Shown here in pieces: positions 34,216 to 41,915 of a stretch of 64,000 nt of DNA (positions are counted from its first letter, which is position 1; every line of letters starts with the position of its first letter). Location: assembly GCA_905480335.1 (NCBI GenBank), contig CAJQPY010000021.1:62001-126000 (forward strand), read 5' to 3'. The position numbers were made by a program, and so were the translations under genes. The DNA comes from an uncultured Ilumatobacter sp. (GTDB taxonomy: Bacteria > Actinomycetota > Acidimicrobiia > Acidimicrobiales > Ilumatobacteraceae). The notes under the pieces were generated by a model. The model made no database searches, had not been told where the DNA came from, and was given only the letters and a program-made list of their open reading frames with translations.

Positions 34216-34658
34216 GGGTTGGCTCCTTGCTCCAGGTGCTCGGTGAGGCCGGTGATCATCTGCTCCGACGCTGCGGCCAGACGACGGCCGACCGCCTTGG
34301 CGATCACCTGCTGAGGTGGCTTGGGTCCGGTGTCGATGTCAGTGGTGAGCCGGACCATCGTCGAGTCACCGGATGCTCCGATTCTCCACGTGTTCGTGAC
34401 CGACTTGATCACCGGTGGCAGACCGGTGATCCGGTACGACACCGTGACCCCCGGCTCCCAGTGCTCGACTGTCTCGAGAATCGTCGAGCGGTCGGTCTGG
34501 ATGCGACGCACCATGCCGACACCCTCGGTCTGTTCGCTCATCAGGCAGGAGTGATCGACGTTGGGCGCCCATCCACTGATCGCTGCGAAGTCGGCGAGCA
34601 CCGCCCAGACAACATCAAGCGGGGCGGCGATCAGCCCGGTGCGTTCGACAGTCATCAT
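34212..34658 (-). CDS. SRPBCC/polyketide-cyclase-like protein
   Basis: 148 aa START-like (Bet v 1) fold: [20 protein letters not shown] at the N-terminus, the glycine-containing strand RTGLI, central SYRITGLPPVIKSVTNTWRI and a long C-terminal helix ending GLTEHLEQGANP. Such proteins bind hydrophobic ligands in a deep cavity and may act as carriers, cyclases or hydrolases. It overlaps the genes on both sides by 4 bp (34212-34215 and 34655-34658), inside the sulfatase/dehalogenase operon, and so may shuttle or process the operon substrate (inference). Confidence 0.82.
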   Translation of the reverse strand: MMTVERTGLIAAPLDVVWAVLADFAAISGWAPNVDHSCLMSEQTEGVGMVRRIQTDRSTILETVEHWEPGVTVSYRITGLPPVIKSVTNTWRIGASGDSTMVRLTTDIDTGPKPPQQVIAKAVGRRLAAASEQMITGLTEHLEQGANP

Positions 34659-35584
34659 CGGGTGTCAGGCACTGGATGAACGCCGGCGACAGCGGCGATG
34701 ATGATCTGGGCAAGTTGCGGCGCGGCATCTTCCTGAAAGAAGTGGTGAGCATTCTCGACGGTCACGTGCGGCTGGCCCTGGGCTCCCGGCACCACCTTGC
34801 GGAACGGTTTGTCGCCGCCGGCGGTGACAGGGTCGCTGTCGCTGAAGCAGCAGATCAGGGGTTTGTTCCAGCTCGCGAAGACTTCCCACGCTGCCGTGTT
34901 GGCCACGGCTGCCGGATCGTCGGGCGACGTCGGCACAAGCGACGGAAAGATGCGGGCTCCCTCCTTGTAGCTGTCGTCGGGGAACGGTGCGTCGTACGCG
35001 GCGACCTCCCCATCGGTCAGCTCGGTGATCGTGGCGCTGTTGAGGAGGAACCCGATGTCGAACACCTCGGTGGTCTGGCTGAACTTCTGCCAAGCCATGA
35101 ACGCGTCGCTCGGCATCTGGTCGCCGGTCGGGAGTCCGGTGTTGCCGATCACGACCCGAGCGAAGCGGTCGGGGTTCTCGGCAACCAGACGAAGACCGAC
35201 GAGACCGCCCCAGTCCTGCCCGAAGAACGTCGCGTCCTGGAGGTCGAGGTGGTCGATGATCGCCGCCTGCATCCAGGCGACGTGACGAGCGTAGGTGTAG
35301 TCACTCTTCTCGCTCGGCTTATCCGATTTTCCGAAGCCGACCAGGTCGGGGGCGATGACGCGCAATCCCGCTGCGGTGAGTAGCGGGATCATCTTGCGGT
35401 ACAGGTAGCTCCACGACGGCTCACCGTGCATCGCCAGCACGACCGGTCCGTCGGCAGGCCCCTCATCGAGATAGTGGACCCGGAGCGTGCCGCCGTCCTG
35501 GTCATCGATGTCGACGTAGTTCGGCGCGAACGCGTAGTCGGGGAGGTCGACGAAGCGATCGTCTGGCGTGCGAAGTGATTTCAT
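34655..35584 (-). CDS. Haloalkane dehalogenase, HLD-I (DhlA-like)
   Basis: 309 aa, the length of Xanthobacter DhlA (310). Alpha/beta hydrolase with oxyanion region HGEPSW (53-58), nucleophile elbow FGQDWGG with Asp124 and halide-binding Trp125, second halide Trp165 (FMAWQKF), cap-domain [13 protein letters not shown] as in DhlA, acid Asp249 or Asp251 (CFSDSDP) and His281 (HHFFQED). This enzyme class hydrolyses carbon-halogen bonds to alcohol plus halide. The conserved Asp nucleophile and both Trp residues make it more likely a dehalogenase than an epoxide hydrolase. It sits mid-operon, with ATGA overlaps to the SRPBCC and MBL genes. Substrate not predictable. Confidence 0.9.
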   Translation of the reverse strand: MKSLRTPDDRFVDLPDYAFAPNYVDIDDQDGGTLRVHYLDEGPADGPVVLAMHGEPSWSYLYRKMIPLLTAAGLRVIAPDLVGFGKSDKPSEKSDYTYARHVAWMQAAIIDHLDLQDATFFGQDWGGLVGLRLVAENPDRFARVVIGNTGLPTGDQMPSDAFMAWQKFSQTTEVFDIGFLLNSATITELTDGEVAAYDAPFPDDSYKEGARIFPSLVPTSPDDPAAVANTAAWEVFASWNKPLICCFSDSDPVTAGGDKPFRKVVPGAQGQPHVTVENAHHFFQEDAAPQLAQIIIAAVAGVHPVPDTR

Positions 35585-36465
35585 CGTGACGACTCGTTCT
35601 GCTGGTGAGATGGGATGTCGACGCGATGGAGGTCGTCGCCGAGTTCGATCGTGCCGCCGAAGTGCTCGGCGGCGAGGGCGCGCCAGTCGTCTTCGGTGCC
35701 ACCCTGAGGCATCGGGGGGACGTAGTGCGTGAGGATCAACGTCGACATGCCCGCCTTGGCAGCGGTCTGTGCCGCCTCTTCCGGCGATGAGTGGTAGTCG
35801 AGCGTGTCCTGCAGCCGCTGCATCGGGATGTTCGCGATGATGTCTTTGCGGATGACGGTGTGGACGACCGCGTCGGCGCCGTCACACAGCGCGTCGAGCC
35901 CGTCGCATGGGACGGTGTCACCGGCTGCCACCACCGACGCTCCCTGGAAGTCGAACCGGAAGCCAACGCTGGGTTCGACCGGCTTGTGATCGGTTTGAGC
36001 GCAGGTGATCGCGACGTTGCCGCCCTGCCCGGCGGGCAGTTCGACGACTCCCGAGGTCACCTCGATCACGTTCACCGGTGGTCGGTGGTCGAGGTCCTCG
36101 TGGTGGGCGATGCGATATTCGATGTCGGGCTCAAGCGAGGCGAGGATGTGATCGACGACTTTGCGCGTGCCGACCGGTCCGACGATCGTGAGCGGAGTCT
36201 CCTCGAAGGTCATCACCCAGCGCGTGGTGACCACGTCGTTGAGGTCGGTGATGTGGTCGCTGTGCAAATGGGTGATCAACACCGCGGTCAGATTCGGTGC
36301 GCCGAGCCCGGTTGCCGCGAGGCGCATCAGCACCCCACGGCCGGCGTCGACCAGATAGTGCTCCGCAGCGTCGTCCTCACCGGCAGAGATCAGGGTGGCC
36401 GGACCGGCGCGGTCGGGCGACGGCATCGGCGAGCCGGTACCGAGCAGGGTGACGGCGAGACTCAC
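35581..36465 (-). CDS. RNase Z-like metallo-beta-lactamase-fold hydrolase
   Basis: 294 aa. MBL fold with [16 protein letters not shown] at the start, the zinc motif [10 protein letters not shown], further ligands in AQTDHKP and [10 protein letters not shown], and final His in LILTHYVPP. The GTGSPxPxPxRxGP opening is typical of the RNase Z / arylsulfatase-like subgroup, many of which act on small esters rather than tRNA. Within this operon an alkyl- or aryl-ester (sulfate, phosphate or lactone) hydrolase role is more likely than tRNA processing (inference). ATGA overlaps on both sides (35581-35584, 36462-36465). Confidence 0.85.
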   Translation of the reverse strand: MSLAVTLLGTGSPMPSPDRAGPATLISAGEDDAAEHYLVDAGRGVLMRLAATGLGAPNLTAVLITHLHSDHITDLNDVVTTRWVMTFEETPLTIVGPVGTRKVVDHILASLEPDIEYRIAHHEDLDHRPPVNVIEVTSGVVELPAGQGGNVAITCAQTDHKPVEPSVGFRFDFQGASVVAAGDTVPCDGLDALCDGADAVVHTVIRKDIIANIPMQRLQDTLDYHSSPEEAAQTAAKAGMSTLILTHYVPPMPQGGTEDDWRALAAEHFGGTIELGDDLHRVDIPSHQQNESSR

Positions 36466-38738
36466 TGGCGGCTCATTTCGCTCGCGGCTTCGGCATCGCG
36501 TGATTCGGCGTCCTGGCGGCTGAGCAACTGGATCTCGACCTCGTGTAACGTCCCCCGGAACGGAAACGGCGCGGCGTATCGCTGCGACACCGCCGAGCCG
36601 TGGTCGTAGGCGACACTCGGGCCGACCGACGACATCATCCGCATGAACAGCGCGAGGTCTGCCGAACCGGCAGGGGTGCCGTCGATCACGACCGACATCT
36701 CACCGGCTTTTCCGGCGCGACGCCGCAGCTTGACGACGAGCGTCGCGTCACCGGCAGGGATGTCGACGTCGGACTCGAGGATCGTGTGTTTGTCGAACGC
36801 GTTGTAGTCGACCACGAGCTTGTCGTTCTGGATGAAGATCGACACGCCCGAATTCTCGGTGCCCGTGGCGTAGATGACGCCCTCGTCGCCTGCCGCTCGG
36901 GTGACCCGCGCCGTGAGGTCGAACGACTTGCCACCGATCGCAGCGGACGCCTGGCCGGGCATCGGCGACATCGGTGGTCGATACACGTACCGCATGTCGG
37001 CGGGGTGCGGGGAGTTGTCGCGGAACCGAGCGCCGAACAGTTCGAACATGCGGTCGTCGAGTGGGAGCACACCGTGGCGTTCGGCTTCCTGCCACCACAG
37101 CTCGATCAACGCCGCGAGGCGGTCGGGTTCGGCGGCTGCGAGGTCGTTGCATTCCGACCAGTCATCACTCAAGCGGTAGAGCTCCCACGGCTCGGTGTCG
37201 TAGTCGGCGTCCTTGCTGTGCTTGCACACCGCTTTCCATGCCAAGCCATACACCTCGTGCACCAGGGCCCGGCTGCCGCCCATCTCGAAGTACTGCAGCG
37301 TGTTGGCGGCCGGCGCATCGGCGTCGCCGAACACGGCGGCAAACGAGTGGCCGGTCACCGGGAGCTGTTCGAGACCGTTGTAGGTCTCGGGAGGTGTCAC
37401 CCCGATGAGGTCGTACAGCGTCGGCACGATGTCGGACACGTTGACGAACTGATCACGCAACTCGCCGGCGTTCGCCGCATCGATGGTGCCGGGAGCATGG
37501 ATGATCATCGGCACGTGCACCCCACCCTCGTGGGTGTTCTGCTTGTACCACTTGAACGGCGAGTTCCCGCACTGGGCCCAGCCCCACGGGTAGTTGGTGT
37601 GGCTGTGTGGGCCGCCGATGTCGTCGAGTTGGTCGATCATTGCGTCGCCGTCCTCGAAGATGCCGTTGAAGAACTTCATCTCGTGCATCACACCAAAGGG
37701 GCCGCCCTCCTGCGAGGCGCCGTTGTCGGCGAGGACCACGAAGACGGTGTTGTCGAGTTCGCCCATGGAACGCAGGCCTTCGACCAGTCGACCGATCTGG
37801 TCGTCGGTGTGATCGAGGAACGCAGCGAACGCTTCCTGGAGCCGCGCACCGATCTTCTGCTGGTTCTCGGGAAGGTCGTCCCAGGCGTCGACACCGGGGT
37901 TGCGGGGCGCGAGTTCGGTCCCGGCGGGGATCACGCCGAGTTCGAGCTGACGTTCGTACCAACGTTGGCGAACGACGTCCCAGCCCTCGTCGTACTTGCC
38001 GCGGTACTTCTGCAGGTAGCTCTCGGGCGCCTGGTGCGGGGCGTGTGTCGCACCGAACGGCACGTAGGCGAAGAATGGGCGGTCGGGCCGCACACCCTTG
38101 CTGTCGCTGATCATCTTCATCAGCTGGTCGACCATGTCTTCGCTGACGTGATAGCCGTCGTCCAGGCCACCAGGCGGTTCGATCGGATGGTTGTCGCACA
38201 CCAATTCGGGATGGAACTGGTCGGTCTCACCTTCGAGGAAGCCGTAGAAGCGATCGAAGCCGCGAGCGAGCGGCCACTGATCGTGCGGGCCTGCCGCCGA
38301 ACACTGCTCCATGGGCGCGAGGTGCCATTTGCCCACGCAGTAGGTGGAGTACCCCTCACTCCGCAACACCTCGGCGACGGTGGCCGCGTGGTTGCTGATG
38401 TGACCGAGCTGATTCGGGAATCCGGTCCGGAAGTTCGACACCGCCCGCATTCCCACCGCGTGCTGGGAGCGCCCCGTAAGCAGCGAGGCGCGAGTCGGCG
38501 AGCACAACGGGGTCACGTGGAAGTTGGTGAACTGCAGCCCTCCGGCAGCGAGCGCGTCGACGTTCGGGGTGTCGATGTCGGAGCCGTAGCAACCGAACTG
38601 GGCGAACCCGGTGTCGTCGAGCAGGACCATCACGACGTTGGGTGCTTCGTCGCCGGGATGCGGCGGATCGTCGAACCACGCCTCCGAATCGGCGACCGAG
38701 CGGCCGATCGTTCCCTCGAATCGTGATGCTCTGGTCAT
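36462..38738 (-). CDS. Arylsulfatase (formylglycine type)
   Basis: 758 aa, the long actinobacterial arylsulfatase form. Metal Asp pair in [16 protein letters not shown] (38-52), formylglycine motif [12 protein letters not shown] with Cys79, KWHLAP, and [14 protein letters not shown] with the C-terminal metal residues. The last ~150 residues form a beta-rich lectin/LamG-like domain ([23 protein letters not shown]). It hydrolyses a sulfate ester; substrate size is open. No clear signal peptide is visible, suggesting cytoplasmic action. ATG 38738 overlaps the tetR stop by 4 bp, fixing the start; a few earlier in-frame codons exist. Second gene of the operon. Confidence 0.92.
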   Translation of the reverse strand: MTRASRFEGTIGRSVADSEAWFDDPPHPGDEAPNVVMVLLDDTGFAQFGCYGSDIDTPNVDALAAGGLQFTNFHVTPLCSPTRASLLTGRSQHAVGMRAVSNFRTGFPNQLGHISNHAATVAEVLRSEGYSTYCVGKWHLAPMEQCSAAGPHDQWPLARGFDRFYGFLEGETDQFHPELVCDNHPIEPPGGLDDGYHVSEDMVDQLMKMISDSKGVRPDRPFFAYVPFGATHAPHQAPESYLQKYRGKYDEGWDVVRQRWYERQLELGVIPAGTELAPRNPGVDAWDDLPENQQKIGARLQEAFAAFLDHTDDQIGRLVEGLRSMGELDNTVFVVLADNGASQEGGPFGVMHEMKFFNGIFEDGDAMIDQLDDIGGPHSHTNYPWGWAQCGNSPFKWYKQNTHEGGVHVPMIIHAPGTIDAANAGELRDQFVNVSDIVPTLYDLIGVTPPETYNGLEQLPVTGHSFAAVFGDADAPAANTLQYFEMGGSRALVHEVYGLAWKAVCKHSKDADYDTEPWELYRLSDDWSECNDLAAAEPDRLAALIELWWQEAERHGVLPLDDRMFELFGARFRDNSPHPADMRYVYRPPMSPMPGQASAAIGGKSFDLTARVTRAAGDEGVIYATGTENSGVSIFIQNDKLVVDYNAFDKHTILESDVDIPAGDATLVVKLRRRAGKAGEMSVVIDGTPAGSADLALFMRMMSSVGPSVAYDHGSAVSQRYAAPFPFRGTLHEVEIQLLSRQDAESRDAEAASEMSRQ

Positions 38739-39373
38739 GTGGTCTGCTCCGTGCGTTGAGGACCCGGAACCCATTGGGCAAGGAGCGCGTCGAGCGCCGT
38801 GATCCAGGTCTTACTGATCTGTCGGGGGGCACGGGCGTGCGCGCCGCTCATGACATCGAACGCATCCGGCGAGGTGGTCGCGTCGATCAGTGCGCAGAGA
38901 TTGGCGGCCTCGGCCGGCGACAGTTGTTCGATCTCGAGTGCGAACCGGAGGCGGGTCTGGTCTGCGAACTGACCGCGCAGCCGAGCCACGCCTTCGAGAA
39001 TCGGCGTGTGGTCGAGTGTTCGGGCCCGGGCAACCCGCAGGAGCCCACCGGCAGCGGCGAGCAAATCGACTCGGGCGCGGACGTGCGCCTGGATCCGTTC
39101 TGCCCGTGACCGGTCGGCGTCGTCGACGACGAAGAGGTGCTCGAACCTCGGCTGGAAGTTCTCGAGTGCCTGGCGCTGAATGTCGGCCAACCCGTCGAAG
39201 TTCCGAAAGATCGACGACACGGAGACGCCTGCCCGCTCGGCGACGTCGTCGACTGTCGGGGGCACCTTGCCATCCTGGACGAGCGAGAACACCGCGTCGA
39301 TCACCGCTGTTCGGCTTCGCTGCCGTCGAGCGTGCCGACCATCGACTGGTCGCTCCGGCGTCATGGCCCTCAT
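38735..39373 (-). CDS. TetR-family transcriptional regulator
   Basis: 212 aa. N-terminal HTH: RQRSRTAVIDAVFSLVQDGK, then TVDDVAERAGVSVSSIFRNF, the usual TetR recognition helix, followed by an all-helical ligand domain. Start at 39373 (MRAMTPERPVDG); a second ATG at 39364 is possible. It is the first gene of the sulfatase operon and should act as a ligand-responsive repressor. A 17-bp palindrome sits 24-40 bp before its start and a matching one lies in the GST/selenoprotein divergent promoter, so it probably controls itself, the operon and that divergon (inference from sequence match). Confidence 0.88.
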   Translation of the reverse strand: MRAMTPERPVDGRHARRQRSRTAVIDAVFSLVQDGKVPPTVDDVAERAGVSVSSIFRNFDGLADIQRQALENFQPRFEHLFVVDDADRSRAERIQAHVRARVDLLAAAGGLLRVARARTLDHTPILEGVARLRGQFADQTRLRFALEIEQLSPAEAANLCALIDATTSPDAFDVMSGAHARAPRQISKTWITALDALLAQWVPGPQRTEQTT

Positions 39374-39396
39374 GCTAGCCCACTTCATGAAACTAT

Positions 39397-39413
39397 TGCG
39401 AGTCAGAGTCGCA
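39397..39413. promoter_or_regulatory. Putative TetR operator 1 (tetR-sulfatase operon)
   Basis: TGCGAGTCAGAGTCGCA is an imperfect 17-bp palindrome (6 of 7 arm positions symmetric around a 3-bp centre). It lies in the tetR promoter region and overlaps the end of the truncated GST gene. It matches operator 2 at 40664 in arm sequence and length; consensus TGCGAGT-N3-ACTCGCA. Confidence 0.6.
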
Positions 39414-39615
39414 TTAAGATTGAGGAGGCTCGGCGAACGCGTTGCCGGTCGAAGCGCTCGACGAACTCTGGCGGCAACACGAAGTCGGGCCTGCGCACCG
39501 CCGACCGAGGCACATCGACCAGATCGCGCGCGACACCACGCTGCGCGAGGGCGAACTGCACCCTCGTCGCGAACGGACAGATCCAGTGGCCGTAGAGCGC
39601 GACGTCGTTGGTCAC
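39403..39615 (-). pseudogene. Truncated glutathione S-transferase (N-terminal thioredoxin domain only)
   Basis: 70 codons from a GTG whose GTGA overlaps the stop of the full-length GST gene. It begins TNDVALYGHWICPFATRVQF, the beta-alpha-beta start of a GST thioredoxin fold with a Cys-Pro motif, and continues to DFVLPPEFVERFDR. It then diverges into RQRVRRASSILMRL and stops. Family members continue with a Pro-loop and a ~120-residue helical domain, both missing. The break lies at the tetR promoter, so a deletion probably joined this remnant to the tetR operon. A functional micro-protein is unlikely. Confidence 0.65.
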
Positions 39616-40646
39616 GACAGCAGTTGTTGACAACCCGTGCCGGCGAGCAGTTCGTCGACCCGCGTGCGGTTCGTGTCGTCGAGCTCGGCGTACTGCTCGC
39701 GCAACCAGCGCAGGCATTTGCCCTGATACTTGAACGGCGCCTGTCGGAACTCGCGTCCGTCGATCTCGCAGACGACCTCCTCGGCTCCCGCGTCGAGTGC
39801 TGCAGCGTTCGCCACCATGAACGGCGCATAGGCCCGTCCCGCCTCGATGAGCAGCGATCGAACGGTTGGAGCCAGCGCGTCTGCTTCGTGCCAGCCGCCG
39901 TCACCCTCGACGGGCCACCAGGACAGGTCATCGACACGTTCGATCCAGTTGATGGCGCGTGGCGCGTGTTCGACACCGATCGCAGTCGGCGTCGGATCCC
40001 ACCACAACATCGGCTTGAGCTGGCCGTACAGCGCGACGTCGCTGCGACCCGGACGGTCTCCGAGGAGAAACGGCTGCTCGGCGAGGTGCGCCTGCAAGAT
40101 GTCGAGGAGACGGAGATACGACCCTTCGATCGCCGGCTGGTTCGTATCGGTCGACCCGACGAGTGCACGACGGCCGACCTGCCGCTCGATGATCATGTCG
40201 TGAGCCTGTTGGAGCAATGCGGCGGGCGCGTGCAGGTTCCTGTCGATGGGGAGCAACCACCCGGACTTCTCGACGTCGGCGTCGTACGCCCACCGGTAGT
40301 GGTACATCATCTTGGTGACCCACTCGTCGGCGAAGTCCTCAAGGAGGAAGTCGATGAACGCGACGGCCGGATCCGTGGGAACCAAGCTGCGCTCGGGGAA
40401 GTCGGCTTCCAGTCGCGTGATCTGCGGGGACGAATCGGTGAGGGTCTCGAGATAGCCACCGTCATCGCCGGGGAAGATCAACACGGGGATGACCGGCACC
40501 GACCCCTGGGGATAGATGTCCCACTGCGAGTCCTTCAGGACCCAGCGAAACGGGATCCGGCGGTACCGCAACACCGCCCGCATCTTCAAGCTGTAGGGCG
40601 ACGAGAACGCACCCCGAATGATGATCGGCTCAACCTGCTGCGACAT
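39612..40646 (-). CDS. Glutathione S-transferase-like protein
   Basis: 344 aa, longer than ordinary GSTs (~220). N-terminal thioredoxin fold: IIIRGAFSSPYSLKMRAVLR, then IPFRWVLK, SVPVIPVLIFPGDDGGYLET (cis-Pro loop) and TDSSPQI. The helical domain carries FLLGDRPGRSDVALYGQL, the family's N-capping box, and a C-terminal extension of ~90 residues. Actinobacteria use mycothiol rather than glutathione in general, so the thiol used is uncertain. Divergent from the GrdB-family selenoprotein gene, with a TetR-type operator between. Followed by a truncated second GST through a GTGA overlap. May handle electrophilic or halogenated compounds (inference). Confidence 0.82.
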   Translation of the reverse strand: MSQQVEPIIIRGAFSSPYSLKMRAVLRYRRIPFRWVLKDSQWDIYPQGSVPVIPVLIFPGDDGGYLETLTDSSPQITRLEADFPERSLVPTDPAVAFIDFLLEDFADEWVTKMMYHYRWAYDADVEKSGWLLPIDRNLHAPAALLQQAHDMIIERQVGRRALVGSTDTNQPAIEGSYLRLLDILQAHLAEQPFLLGDRPGRSDVALYGQLKPMLWWDPTPTAIGVEHAPRAINWIERVDDLSWWPVEGDGGWHEADALAPTVRSLLIEAGRAYAPFMVANAAALDAGAEEVVCEIDGREFRQAPFKYQGKCLRWLREQYAELDDTNRTRVDELLAGTGCQQLLS

Positions 40647-40663
40647 GCTCTATTTTGACATAC

Positions 40664-40680
40664 TGCGAGTCGAACTAGCA
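40664..40680. promoter_or_regulatory. Putative TetR operator 2 (GST/selenoprotein divergon)
   Basis: TGCGAGTCGAACTAGCA, 17-bp imperfect palindrome (6 of 7 arm positions), in the 77-bp divergent promoter between the GST gene and the GrdB-family gene. It shares its left arm and spacing with operator 1. On the minus strand a weak TTGCTA / CAAAAT promoter pair would straddle it and give a nearly leaderless GST transcript. Confidence 0.6.
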
Positions 40681-40723
40681 ATATCTTCCAGATGACCCCT
40701 TCGACAGCGAACGAGACCCCGTG

Positions 40724-41878
40724 ATGTCGGGCGACGCGACCATGCGGCAATTCGGCGCGACAGCACCCGTGCCCGAGTTCGACGATCCGGCGTTCACGCC
40801 GTTTCCTGTGCCCCTCTCGGAGGCGAAGGTCGCGATCGTCACGTCCGCGGCGTTGCACCGGACGCACGACGACCAGTTCAGTGCTGCGGACGTCAGCTAC
40901 CGAACGATCGACCGCGCCGAACGGGATCTGGTGCTCGGACACTGGAGCCCGAACTTCGATCGCACCGGTTTCCAGCTCGACCTGAACGTCGTGTATCCCA
41001 TCGACCGCCTCGAAGAACTCGAAGCCGACGGCACCATCGGCGCCGTCGCGGAGCACCACTACTCCTTCGCAGGGAACCAGCCGGACACGGTGAGCGAACT
41101 GCGCCTCGACACCGGCCCGGCGTGCGCCGCCGCGATGAAGGCCGACGGTGTCCACGCCGTCCTACTCACCCCCGTTTGACCGCTGTGCACGCGTACCGTG
41201 AGTACGCTCGCCCACGTTTTCGAGGCCGCCGGCCTGTCGACCATCGTGCTCGCGTCGATGAAGGAAGTCGCTGAACGCATCGGCCCACCGCGCACGCTGT
41301 ACTGCGAGTTCCCGCTGGGTCGGCCACTCGGCAAGCCGGGCGACGCCGAGTTCCAGACCGACGTGATCCGCCGCGGGCTCGCCCTACTCGACGCCACCGA
41401 GCCGGTTTTCGAAACCCACCCGACGGTCATCGAGTCCGACGAGACACCGATGTCGTGTGCGATCCCGCCGCGCTTCGATCCCGACCTCCCAGCATCGGTC
41501 GACGAGGCCAAGGGCCTCCGCGCGGCCTACGACCGAGCCGTCGCGAAGCGCGGGACGACGTCGGTCGGGCGCACGATCGGCGCCGACGACGTGCCGACCG
41601 CGCTCGACATCTTGCATCGGTGGGCCGGCGGCGCCGACTGGAAGGAACTCCCGGTGCCAGGTGGCAACTTGCTCGGCGTCTGCCACGACGTGCGCACCTA
41701 CTACGAGGAGGCAGGGCTCGAACTCGTCGAGGGCCCCACTCCCGGCGGGCGAGCCGCTGAAGCGTGGTTCTACGAGACGACCGAAGCCGGCAAGACGGTG
41801 ATGGCAGCGCGGGCTGCGCTGAAGGAAGCCGGGGCACCGTTCCCGCTCTGGTTCTACATGGCGCCCGCCCACCGCTGA
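40724..41878 (+). CDS. GrdB-family (glycine/sarcosine/betaine reductase B-like) selenoprotein, UGA read as Sec
   Basis: One continuous frame interrupted only by TGA at 41177-41179; read through, it gives 384 aa. The first part has VAIVTSAALHRTHDDQFSAA, YPIDRLEELEADGTIGAVAE and GVHAVLLTPV. The UGA follows, and the next residues are PLCTRTVSTLAHVFEAAGLS, so the site reads T-P-V-U-P-L-C, a Sec-x-x-C redox motif where GrdB-type proteins carry selenocysteine. Both halves are parts of one family and the second has no ribosome site at its apparent GTG (41198). A GrdB-like protein uses Sec to attack a substrate carbon. No GrdA, GrdC or other Stickland partner is nearby, so the reaction is unknown. 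The alternative is a pseudogene with a stop. Confidence 0.8.
41177..41207 (+). promoter_or_regulatory. In-frame UGA with bacterial SECIS-like hairpin
   Basis: The TGA is followed after 11 nt by GCGTAC-CGTGA-GTACGC (41191-41207): a perfect 6-bp stem with a 5-nt loop carrying GU at its second and third positions, 18 nt past the UGA. Position and a guanine near the loop start agree with known bacterial SECIS elements, which lie immediately downstream of the Sec codon and bind SelB. Confidence 0.65.
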
Positions 41879-41915
41879 CCGCGCCGGATCGGGGTTCCAC
41901 TAGGTTCGTCACCGC

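Noticed and set aside
36600-38726. 708-codon open frame antisense to the arylsulfatase
   Set aside because: Mirror of the strong third-position GC bias in the sulfatase; no family features, while the minus strand has intact sulfatase motifs and operon overlaps.
38735-40168. Long minus-strand frame joining tetR with upstream sequence
   Set aside because: The part beyond 39373 is antisense-like sequence within the GST genes in another frame; a TetR start at 39373 with promoter and operator upstream fits better.
41177-41197. Two separate genes on either side of the TGA in the GrdB-family locus
   Set aside because: Both halves are in one frame, belong to one protein family, and the second lacks its own ribosome site; read-through of UGA as Sec explains the data better.
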